Source of the DNA: Prorocentrum cordatum
Taxonomy: Eukaryota > Sar > Dinophyceae > Prorocentrales > Prorocentraceae
Assembly (NCBI GenBank): GCA_963575745.1
Contig: CAUYUJ010011547.1
Span: 1 to 64,000 of the forward strand
Direction of reading: 5' to 3'
DNA: 64,000 nucleotides
The stretch's first letter is position 1; the number at the start of each line of letters is the position of its first letter. Below the pieces are notes generated by a model. That model was not told the DNA's origin, ran no database searches, and saw only the letters and a list, made by a program, of their open reading frames with translations. Made by a program: the position numbers and the translations under genes. Positions 55,376 through 64,000 of this stretch are shown here, piece by piece.

Positions 55376-55676
55376 CATGATCAAATTACCAGAAATGGTG
55401 TTTTGGACGGATTCAGGATTATGTGGGTGCAATAGTTCTGCTGATTCGCGGTGTTGAGGTTCCAACCATGGCGTTATGGCACGATTCCAGATCGCCAAGA
55501 CGCAGCAGTCAGGTTGATAATACGTGGCCTTGAAATCTCGAGAACGAGGTTTTGGCATGCTTCAGGATCTTCAAACGGTTGTCTTCCAACGGGCAGTTCC
55601 CTCAGGGGGCCTATGAAAGGGGAACTTCGAGGGAGGGTTGTCTCCGACATCGTTGATGACTCTTGGGTTTACACTA
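55376..55676. other. Unassigned spacer
   Basis: Non-repetitive, moderate GC, no coding frame of note. Confidence 0.4.
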
Positions 55677-56010
55677 GTCCTCCTCCTCCTGCTCCTGCTC
55701 CTCCTCCCTCCCTCCCTCCTTCCCTCCCTCCCTCCCTCGCTCCGTCCTCCCTCCATTCTCGTTCTCCGCTCTTCGTCCTCTCCTCCTTCTCTTTCTCCTC
55801 CTCTTCTTCTTTTTTTTCTTCTTCTTCTTCTTCCTCCTCCTCTTCTTCTTCCTCCTCCTCCCTCTCTCCTTCCTATTCCTCCTCCTCCTCCTCGTCCCCC
55901 CTCCAGGTTTCCCTCTCCGCCCCCATCCTTTTCCTCTACCTCCTCCGCCTCCTCCTGCTCGAGATATCGCCTCCTCCTCTTCCTCCTCTTTTTTTCTTTT
56001 GCGTTCGGCA
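55677..56010 (+). repeat. Polypyrimidine (CTC/CTT)n tract
   Basis: Pyrimidine-rich on the plus strand, with CTCC, CTTC and a T-rich middle. Poly-Ser and poly-Leu frames are artefacts. Confidence 0.9.
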
Positions 56011-56249
56011 GACTTTGAGCAGAGTTCGCAGCGTCGTGTAGCATGATTCTTATGTGCCAATGAGAAAAGAGGCCCAAAGGAAATCACTTGCAACTCACAA
56101 ATTCGCCGGCTCGGCGGGCCGAAGGTGTGCTAAAATCTCCGGTAAGAGCTGTAGAACACTTCTAATGTGCGCGCGCGTGGTTGCCCCTGGGGGTCCCTGG
56201 GTGACGAGTAACCCATGTAAAGCCCGGGCGTTCCCCGTCACAGGTTCCA

Positions 56250-56600
56250 GTATTCTTGGGGGCTGCTTGCAGGGCCTTCAAGATCGTCTCAAGAGGCCCC
56301 CAAAGCGGTCTAAAAGGGCACATGTCACCGGAAGACCCCAAACGGCCTCCAGATAGCCCAAGATTGCCTCCAGATGGCTTCAGCCGCGTCCAAGACGTCT
56401 GAAGATGCTTGCAAAACAACTCCCAAGAAGCCCCCCAGAGGCAAAATTCAACGATTCCCAGTTCTTTGAAGGTTTTCAGCGTTCTCACCTTTTCGGCCGC
56501 TGACGCTCTAAGACGGCCCAAGAAGCCCTTAAGATCGCTCCAAGACGGCCCATTAAGTCTTCAAGAAAGCCCCAAAACAAGTTTCTCCCAAGACGGCGAT
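56250..56600 (-). repeat. Phased CAAGA minisatellite, degenerate
   Basis: CAAGATCG, CAAGACGGCCC and CAAGACGTC words recur at roughly 10-25 bp. The segment includes a GTCACCGGAAGACC stretch that is not repeated. Same family and orientation as 7.6-8.2 kb. Confidence 0.6.
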
Positions 56601-57655
56601 GGAGAGGTTTAAGACATTTTCAGGAAGAACCTTCGATCGGGGAGCCCCAACGAACATTTCGAGCGTTCGGGTTCAAAATCGCCTCCAGAGCCCCCACCAG
56701 ATCTCCGAAAAGCTCTCAATAGGCCTTTGGCCTCCAAATCGCCCTCCTCTTCCTCCTCCTCCTCCTGGTCCTCTCCTCCTCCTCCGACTCCGACTCGGGG
56801 GGCCAGGAGGCTGCCTGGCTGCAGTGGAGGCGGCCGCCAGCAAGGAAAGAGAGGGCGAGATGGCGTCGAGGCTCCCAGCTCGTGGGTCTCCTGCGTTTCC
56901 GTCGGCTCTCGGCGTGAATTTCCTGCCTCGGGGCGCTCTCCTGCGGCTGCTCCCCGCAGAAAGCGCCTCGGGGGGTGCCCGACTCGCCCCGAGCGGCCGT
57001 CAGAGAGCCATTCTTCAGGAGGAAAAGAAACACACAGACACAATTAATCCTCGATTCCCCAGAAAATATGGGAAAATATAGGAAGTGGGGGGGAAGACAG
57101 AAACCCAGAAACTATGGGAAAATATGCGGAATCTTTTTATTTGTGTGTATTTATTTGTGTGTCCTGGGGCCCCTTCAATTCTGGGGGTCGAGCCTGGATC
57201 TCGGATAACAGAGGCGTCCAGAATGGGTGGGACACATGCCGCTAGAATCTAGAATGGAGGTAGGGGGACGGAGGTCTTGAGGGAGGCCTGTCGATCGAAG
57301 AGTTCACATGCGCACGGAGGACATGCCAATGTTCGGATTTCCACCAAGTATACATCTGAATGTACGTATACGTGTGTACATATCAGTATATACATACCGA
57401 TGTGCATGTAGATGCGTATACATCCATATATGTATACACGTTCACCAGGGTCATCCCAGGGGCGCGAAGACAATCGCGGTTCGCGCGGCGCGGCCCGGGT
57501 CACAGCGGCTGCTTTTCTCCATGGGGGCGACACGAGGGCGCACAGGTAAGCGCGCATCGCGGGGCGCGCCTCCTCTTTTCTTCCTCTTCATTTCCCCAGG
57601 GACCCCCTCAGACGCACAAGAGCTCGTCCCAGCAAAGACAGCTTCCCCTTGCTCT
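56601..57655. other. Unassigned region
   Basis: No recognised gene. A degenerate TACAT/GTAT patch lies at 57,355-57,445, GGGAAAATAT occurs twice (57,068 and 57,116), and GGGGCGCGAAGACAATCGCG (57,459) has a diverged second copy at 58,130. Confidence 0.35.
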
Positions 57656-57659
57656 CTCC

Positions 57660-57910
57660 TGACCCCTCTCCGCCGACGACGGCGACGACGGACGTCGACA
57701 GGAGACGATGACGACGACGACGGTGGCGGCGGCGGCGGGGACGATCACGGCGCGACGGCGGCGGCGACGGACGACGGGCGACGGACGACGGGCGACGGAC
57801 GATGGACGACGGACGACGGGCGACGGACGACGGACGACGGACGTCGGCGGCGTCGGCGGCGTCGGCGGCGGCGAGGACGACGGCGGCGACGGCGGCGGCA
57901 GCGGCAGCAG
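57660..57910. repeat. GACGACGGGC-type minisatellite
   Basis: GGACGACGGGCGACGGACGA words repeated with register changes (57,770-57,850), then GGCGGCGTC triplets. Codon-like periodicity keeps most frames open without coding meaning. Confidence 0.75.
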
Positions 57911-58490
57911 GGACGCCAGGATATGCGCCGCCCTGGGCATGCCGCCCTCCAGCGTGGCGGCCGCCGCCGCGGCGCTGGGGAAGGCCCTTTTTCTGGTCTC
58001 CTGCGCCAGTCTCCCCCTCGTCCTCCTCCTCCTCCTCCTCCTCCTCCTCCTCCTCCTCCTCCGCCTCCCCTTCCTCCTCGCCGAGGAAGCGCGAACATGT
58101 AGTACTGCGCGTGGGTCAAGGTCACCCCCGGGGGCGCGAAGGCAACCGCGCATCGCGGGGCGCGGTGCGCGAAGTTGTGTGACCCAAGTGGATTAGCGAC
58201 GGGTCTCGGCTGCATGCAACAATCGGCGCGCACGGCGCGCACAATCGCCAGATCGGGCGGCGCTGGCTTCACGCTTCGGGGGACCGCTTTCCTCCCCTCG
58301 CAACGTACCAGATTCACAGATCTGTGATCCATGTCGTGTCCGTTGCTCCTCTAGCCTCCTCATTGGGGTCCTCCCCCCTTGCCCCCCCGCAGTCACCCCT
58401 CCTCCTCCTCCTCCTCCTCCTCCTCCTCCTCCTCCTCCTCCTCCTCCTCCTTCCCTCCTCCCCTCCTCCTCTTCCTCCTCCTTCAATCGT
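57911..58490. repeat. GC-rich DNA with two CTC tracts
   Basis: (CTC)n at 58,018-58,077 and 58,396-58,485. Before the first tract one plus frame reads DARICAALGMPPSSVAAAAA and ALGKALFLVSCASL, weakly protein-like and unassigned; compare the exon-like stretch before the CTC tract at 5.28 kb. Confidence 0.5.
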
Positions 58491-58924
58491 CCGACCGCGA
58501 GCAGCGCGGCCTTGGCTCGAGGGTGTCGGGGAGGCGAGGGAGGGCGTGCCCAAGGGATCGACCCAAGCCAAACATTCGCCTCAGGCCTCCTGCCTATTTG
58601 AACCCCTTGGGCTTTGGGCCTGCTAGGGGAGTTCGGGGCCTGCCCTGGGAGGGAGAGGGATGGGCGCCTGACCGAGGTGGGCGCCATGCCGGCTAGGCCC
58701 GCGTCCCGAACCTTTCCCGGTCCTGAATGTTGTTGCTTGCTTCCTTTTTCTCGCCCTCCTCCGTCGTGCCACGCCCGCTTGCCCATCTTTGTTTTTCCAT
58801 TTCCCTCGCAATCAGTTCAGTCTCGTCGTCGCCGCTGCTCCGATGTCAAGAGCTCTGGCCGGGCCCCGCTGTAAAGCCAGGGCGCTCCGAAGCTCGCCCG
58901 CCGCGGGGCCCTGCTGTGATCGGA
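58491..58924. other. Unassigned spacer
   Basis: No gene or repeat recognised. Confidence 0.35.
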
Positions 58925-59100
58925 GGATGCGAAGTCCGTACGGGGTAAGTCCGTACGGAGTGTTCGGTCTCCCTTTGGGCTTTCTCCATCTAGACTTTAC
59001 TCCTCCTGGTAGGATGCCAAGTCTGTACGGATTAAGTCCGCACGGATTGCTCGGCCTCCGTCTGGGTTTACTCCGTCTGGGCTTTGGCTCTCCTAATCTG
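58925..59100 (+). repeat. Tandem duplication with CCGTACGG palindromes
   Basis: A unit of about 95 bp occurs twice. Each starts with two AAGTCCGTACGG-like words and continues GGTCTCC-TTGGGCTTTCTCC. CCGTACGG is itself palindromic. Confidence 0.7.
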
Positions 59101-59184
59101 AAGCGGGTCGCCAGCCCCATTCACAGGGTGGGCACCCGAACTCGCTCACGTTTGGACAGGCGGCTACGTCATCATGTCCGAAGG

Positions 59185-59300
59185 ACAGGGACAAATCGCT
59201 CCAGAGCGTTCCAGAACCAGGGCGTTCCAGAGCGCTCTGGAACGGCCACGGCGCCCGATACATCCTCCAGAACCGCCCGATCTCAGAGATTCCAGGTTGA
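59185..59300. repeat. Dispersed repeat with a 22-bp perfect palindrome
   Basis: Positions 59,223-59,244 form a perfect palindrome, CGTTCCAGAGC and its reverse complement. Two partial GTTCCAGA halves precede it. The following CGGCGCCCGATACATCC and CCCGATCTCAGAGATTCC words are shared with 4,760-4,890. Confidence 0.75.
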
Positions 59301-60100
59301 TCCATGTTTCATTTTGTGCCGGTTCTGGCTTCGTCTGACCAAAGCTGTCCCAAATGCAGATTTGGCAGGGCGCCATGCGCCGCGCGCCGGAATGAGTTTT
59401 GCGGGTTGCGGTTGTGCAAGAGCTTCAAAAAAACAAAACGACAACGTCGTCGGTCGTCGTCGTCGCCGTCGACGACGTCGACGTCCGTGGTCGACGTCCG
59501 TGTCCGCGTCGGCACCTGGCCTCGTCGGCGGGCACTCGTCCGTGTCCGCGCCGATGCCCGTGTCCGCGTCGGCCCCGTGTCCGTCGCCCACGTCCGTGTC
59601 CTTTGACGCCCGTCGTCGACGGTCTTCGGCGCCGCGGCCGTCGCCAGCGGCGCCCGTCGCCGTCGGTGCACGCCGGTGCCCGGCGGCGGCCGCCGCCGAG
59701 CGCAGAGCGCAGAGCGCGCGGAGCCCGGCCGCGGGTGCGCCCGCCGAGGCCGAGGCCGCGTGCGCCGCGGGCCCGGCCGCCGCCGGCCGCGGCGCGGCGG
59801 CGGCCTCTGCAGGCGAGGGGGGGGGGGTGCAGTGGCTCCTGGGCCTCCAGGGCAGTGCGGGGGCGTCCAGGAGGGTCGGGGCGAAGGAGGAGGGGGGGGG
59901 GAGGGGGAAAGGGGGGGGGTACGAGATTTGCCGCGTGCAGCTGGTTTCGGCCCCACCGAGGGGCCCATTCCTCGATGCATAGCCGCCTCCGGCGCCGGGA
60001 GGCGCCGGGAAGATCAGCTACGTGAGCTGATTCTGAAGCCCCCCCGTTTGCTATCCCCCCTTTTCGCCCGGCCCGAGAGGGGGGTGACGACATGGGGGGG
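59301..60100. other. GC-rich low-complexity region
   Basis: GTC-triplet and GTCCGTGTCCGCGTC words (59,455-59,615), GCC-rich DNA, then G-rich runs with quadruplex potential (59,816-59,830 and 59,890-59,920). Frames on both strands are Arg/Pro/Ala-rich and not credible genes. Confidence 0.5.
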
Positions 60101-61382
60101 TGGACATCATGGCCGGGGCCATGATACCTGTCCAGATTTCATGGCATGGCCCCTCTTCCTGTTTCAATCATGTCCCCTGGCGCCCCCCGAGGGCGGTCGT
60201 TCGTTCCATTCTAGGCCTCCCATCTGGGGTCCCAGTAGATGGACTCGAGGGGGCGTTCCGCTTCGTCGATGCATCGGCGATGTGGCTCGAAGTGGAGCCA
60301 GAGTTTCTCCACGCCGACGTCGCCGATGCATCGCCGACGTCGCCGATGCCGCGCGATCCCTCGACCCCATCTACTCGGGCCCCGTTTGCGAGGCCTCTAT
60401 TCCCATACCTCCAACGTGATGAAAATTCCTCCAGCAAAGCACCCTGATCGCAGCAAGGAATGAGGAGGCGGGTCGAGGAGTAGGGGGTCGGCTGTACGAG
60501 GACAGTCATGGGGGCACGGCCGTGTGCACCTCGGTGTATTCTTGACGCTTCGCCGTAGGCGGCCTCGCCCGCGCGTGTTAATTTGATCGGCCCGTGGCCC
60601 GGACCTTTCAACTCGGCGCCTGCGCTTTCGCCGGCGCCCGCGAGGAAAAAGTGATCCCCACCAGCCCAACTGGCCGACCGTCCGCGACAAGTTCGCCCAC
60701 CGTGCTAAGGGTAAAGGTGCCTCCACCAGAGGCAAAGGCAAAGGCAAAGGCAAAGGGCAATGGGGCGACGGCGCCTCTCGCCGGGCAAGCCACGGGGACT
60801 CTGGTTGGGCCGCAAGCTCGCACCAGCCCTGGGCGTAACACCTGGCCCCCCTCCCACACACCACCGCCCTCGCATGGGCCCCATCTGCGACAGCGGGGCC
60901 CTCCCTTCCCCGGGGCACGTTTCCGACTGCCCCGACGGAGGTGCCTGCCTTATCGCTCTGCCGTCGCCACCGTCTCCAATGGGCGCCAGCCTCTGAGTGC
61001 CATCGAACGGCGGAGTCAGGCTTAGGCGTCTCATGACTCGCCTAGGCCTACCTCCCACCCGCGCCAACCCTACGGGGGGACCCCCAGTGGGCCACCCTGG
61101 CTTCGCGCCTAATACCGCTTCGGACGCGCCAAGCTGGTGATGCTGGCTCGCCCCTGGCCCCCAGGTGACCTTTGCTCCTGGCCCCCCCTTTGTGGCCTCT
61201 CGCCCCCTGGCGTAGTGCCGCCCCCCTCGGCCAGCCCTAGGCGCCGCCCCAGGGTCTCAGGTGTCCCCCTCGCCCTGGCTGGAGGGAACCGAACTGATAT
61301 CTACGCTACTGCAGCGGCATTCCACACACACGTTGACTTCCCTGTCTGTTTTTTTGCTTTGACCACACACACACACACACTT
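60101..61382. other. Unassigned GC-rich region
   Basis: GCCGATGCATCGCCGACGTC words (60,268-60,350) resemble those at 5,005-5,090. An (AAGGCA)n patch lies at 60,725-60,760. No gene recognised. Confidence 0.4.
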
Positions 61383-61495
61383 CGCGACTGTTAGTCGCGC
61401 CCACCTCCCTTGCCCCCGCATTCACAGCTTACGTCCACTGCGACTGTCAGTCGCTTCCCTCCCACTCCCATACCCTGCACTGCGAGTGTAAGTCG
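61383..61495. repeat. Three short hairpin repeats
   Basis: GCGACTGTTAGTCGC (61,384), GCGACTGTCAGTCGC (61,440) and GCGAGTGTAAGTCGC (61,481). The first two form 6-bp stems with 3-base loops. A (CA)n patch precedes them. Confidence 0.7.
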
Positions 61496-63110
61496 CTGTC
61501 TCCCACCCCCAGCCGCGGCCACGCAATGCGGCCGCCCCGGCCTCGTGCCTATTACCGCCCCGAGCGCCCTTTGGGGGTGCCGGCCCTCCCCTGGCCCCCC
61601 AGCTCGCCTTCCCTCGGGCCACTTGCCGCTGCGCCCTTTGCGCCGGGTCGCTCCCCCTGCGCCCGCCCCCGCGCCGCTACGGGGCCCCTCAGCTCCCCCC
61701 GTCGTCTCTTGCTCGAGACCACCGGGCCGGCTGGGGCTTGGCTACTGACGCTGCGCGCGCCGCTTCCGCCCGCCATGTTCCTCGTCGTCGCAGCCGCCGC
61801 GGACCATGCCACGCAACTGCCAGCAACGACCCCGCTGCCGCTGGCTCCCCCGTGGGTGACGACGATGGTCGGGATCGTCGCAGCCAACGCTCGGCGGCAC
61901 TGCTCTGGCGCGCGAGGCCGCAGGGGCCCCCCCTCGGCCCGTCGCGCTCATGCCAACGTCTGCGGTGAGCCCGAGATAAGCCCTGCAGATTGGGCACCTC
62001 CGCACTGCGTCGGCCTCTCACGGTTTCCCCCCCGCCGCCCCAACCTTGCGCATGAGGTCGCTGGGACCCCCCCCGACCCTGGACTCTGGACGCTGGGCTG
62101 CAGGTGTCCTCTCTCCACGGCCGTCCTGGGCGCCCCTGAGGCTGGCCGGCTACCCCATTCCAGTTCGGGGTGCTCCTGGGCTCTTGGGCCTGCGACTCGC
62201 CTGAGTCTGCTGCCTCTGCCCGCTCGGGGTTGACGGACGCTTGGTCCTCCCCCGCGTCGCCTCCCCCAGGGGCGGCTTCTACCCCTGGCTTTGGCGCCGC
62301 CGCCTCCAGCGCAGGGCGTGGCCTTTTCCGCTTGGTCGTCGCCTTCGCTGCTCCTGTGTTGTCTTGGCGATTATTCTCCTGCTCTCCTGCCGTGGTGGCG
62401 CTTCCGCTGCTGGCACGCTCCCGCTCTTTGCGATCCGGAACCCTTCCGTTGAGCGCCCGCACGCCTGTTCGTCGTCCTCTTCGGCTGCGTCACGGTTGTC
62501 TTCGAGTTCGTCGGCTTCTTGCTCATCGCCATTTTGGCGCTGCACGTCGACCTGGAGCCATTCCTGGCCCTCCGCGTTTTCTGAGCCGCAACGTAGCCCG
62601 CTCCTGCGCGCTTGGTGCGTAATTTAGGCCGTTGCATCGTTGCTTCATTATGACGGCGCGCGGCTGTACCGATTGCGCTCCCGACGAAAAAGTATCCCCG
62701 CCAGCTCGTTGGTCCTGCCGCCTGCTCCTCGCGGTGCGTCTACGAGCCGATGGTCACTGTCCTCCAGTTCGCTCGTGGTGTCGTTCAACCAGAATTCCCC
62801 GCCATTTTGGCGATGCACTCCGCCTGGCGGCCCCCCCCCGGTCGACGGCGCCTTCTACTGAGCGGCAGCGAGGCCCGCCTCCTGTTCATTCCTCCTTCCG
62901 CTGTCCTCTTGTCGCCTTCCCCCCCCTCCTGGTGCGCAATTCGTTCGTGGCCCGCTTGCTGCGACCTTTGGGCGGCGCCCGGCGTCTCCCGGTGCGCTTG
63001 CGTTCAAAAAGTATCCCCACCAGCCCATCCAGAAGCGATGCCCATGAGAGCTGATGGGGGGAGAGCAGAAGAGGCACGCATTGCCAAACAGCGAGGGAGG
63101 CCCGGGAGTC
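61496..63110. other. Unassigned GC-rich region
   Basis: Overlapping long frames on both strands, all Arg/Pro/Ala-rich. A word AAAAAGT-TCCCC-CCAGC occurs at 60,648, 62,685 and 63,007. No recognisable domain. Confidence 0.35.
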
Positions 63111-63114
63111 TCCG

Positions 63115-63345
63115 TGGCCATCTCGAGCCGTCTTGGAGCGGTCTTGGGGCCGTTTGGAGCATTCTTGGACGCATCTTGAGCCAGTTTGGGCTATTTCGGC
63201 AATCTTGGAGGTCATCTGGGGCACTCTAAGGCCGTTCGGGGGCCTCTTGGAGAGGCCTCTTGGGGCTTCTTGGGGCGCTCTTTGGGCCCTTTGGGGGCTT
63301 TCTTGGGGACCCTGGAGGCCCTCTTGAGGCCATCGTGGAGGCTAT
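63115..63345 (+). repeat. Phased TCTTGG minisatellite
   Basis: GTCTTGGAGCG, GTCTTGGGGCC, GTTTGGAGCA and ATTCTTGGACGC follow one another at 10-11 bp, then GGCCTCTTGGGG units. Confidence 0.75.
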
Positions 63346-63376
63346 CGATCAGAAGAGGGGGATTCATTTATCTCTG

Positions 63377-63412
63377 CCCCCCCCCTCGGGGTCCACGATC
63401 CTCGTGGGGGGT
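63377..63412. repeat. Hairpin following the phased minisatellite
   Basis: CCACGA-TCC-TCGTGG (63,393-63,407) flanked by C and G runs. It matches the hairpin at 55.0 kb in core, loop and context. Confidence 0.6.
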
Positions 63413-63439
63413 GGCAAGACATGGTTTTCCCAAGGGAAA

Positions 63440-64000
63440 AAAACGCTCTAACTCGTCGCGACCCCCTCCAAAAAACGCTTCAGGGAGGGTCGGGGAAGGT
63501 TTTCCTCCCCGAAAGGAAGAAGGGGTTGTGGAAGAGGAAATAGACCCTCCTTAGACCACCTGTCGCCCAAATGGCCGGCGGGATTAGGAAGGCCTTGCGG
63601 TTGGGTCCTTCTCGGGACTTTCTTGGGCTCTGGTAGAGGGCCTCTCGGGGTATTTCTTGGGGAGCTCCATTGCTGGTTGGAGCCGCCTCGGAGCAGATCT
63701 GAGGCCTTTTTGGGGAATGTAGGAGAATGCGCATCACCCCGCAACGGCAGATAAAAACGAGAGGGGATGCTTCCAGGCGGGGGATCCGGGAGGAGGGGGG
63801 GGGGGTAGTGGTCCCTTTTGTCCATGGGGGAGGCGGGGGGAGGGGCCCCAAGTCTCTCTTTATCCGCAAGGGGGCCATCCTCCTGCCCCCCCCCCGTCCA
63901 CGGGCTGGACCCCATGGGGGGAAAGTCGCGACCCCCGGGGCCCCCCTGCTACCCCCCCCCCGGACAAACCCTGCTAGCCCCCTTTTCCGCCGTGGACGGG
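63440..64000. other. Unassigned C/G-run-rich end of the window
   Basis: Several runs of seven or more C or G (63,791-63,811, 63,880-63,895, 63,950-63,961). No gene recognised. Confidence 0.4.

Noticed and set aside
58193-58786. 197-codon minus-strand frame
   Set aside because: Its centre is the CTC tract read as poly-Gly; ends have no recognisable domain.
61689-62462. 257-codon minus-strand frame as a retroelement gag-like gene
   Set aside because: Arg/Pro/Gly-rich composition equals the local GC bias; no zinc knuckle or other motif could be shown.
62530-62545. GCCATTTTGGC as an SL core (also near 62,808 and the CCAAAATGG words at 10.4-11.0 kb)
   Set aside because: The flanking GTA and TCAAG are absent; GCCATTTTGGC alone is a short palindromic word.
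63170-63195. CTTGAGCCAGTTTGGGCTA as a minus-strand SL relic
   Set aside because: Only partial match, and it is one unit of the phased minisatellite in which CTTGAGC and TTTGGGC words are expected.

Overview
The window looks like nuclear DNA of a dinoflagellate. The evidence is indirect but consistent: degenerate copies of the dinoflagellate spliced leader (SL) lie inside genomic DNA, a secreted-protein gene is repeated head to tail without introns, one helicase fragment has a GC-AG intron with the AG|G boundary repeat reported for dinoflagellates, and Helitron and LINE relics sit in GC-rich DNA that is mostly satellite, minisatellite and microsatellite. I cannot name the species. No rRNA or tRNA gene was recognised.

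Layout. 1-12 kb is repeat-rich, with a frameshifted LINE reverse transcriptase on the minus strand (1.84-3.71 kb), long pyrimidine tracts, an 0.8-kb tetranucleotide tract, a helically phased CAAGA minisatellite and a 150-bp satellite. 12-20 kb is mostly unassigned, with one SL relic (15.4 kb) heading an eroded coding region. 20.07-23.66 kb is a decayed Helitron Rep/helicase gene interrupted by a 218-bp MITE-like element. At 23.66 kb it joins directly to a tandem array that runs to 43.26 kb.

The array holds six copies (two apparently intact, at 26,050-27,522 and 40,423-41,955) of a secreted protein: signal peptide, Cys-containing N-domain, Pro-Thr linker and a C-terminal domain opening with a GDPH motif like von Willebrand type D domains. 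Full units are about 2.9 kb. Most copies are preceded by a degenerate SL about 90 bp before the ATG, suggesting that the founder was a reverse-transcribed, trans-spliced mRNA. A 2.8-kb block carrying a 90-bp satellite and a Helitron-type helicase C-terminus has been inserted in the spacer between copies 5 and 6.

43.3-47.1 kb holds another phased minisatellite, a (TAC)n tract, an SL relic with an eroded coding region, and a 77-bp satellite homologous, in opposite orientation, to the 90-bp one. 48.4-54.2 kb is a 64-bp satellite field with internal segmental duplications, into which a 5'-truncated LINE (51.80-53.65 kb) was inserted with a visible target-site duplication. 54.2-64 kb is an 83-bp satellite, pyrimidine tracts, more phased minisatellite and GC-rich DNA without a recognisable gene.

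The strongest unexplained signals are: (1) a dispersed minisatellite whose CAAG/CTTG core recurs at strictly alternating 10 and 11 bp, i.e. 10.5 bp, the B-DNA helical repeat; (2) a recurrent module 'satellite, purine tract, conserved flank' found in three contexts; (3) SL relics both in front of the array genes and directly behind triplet microsatellites.
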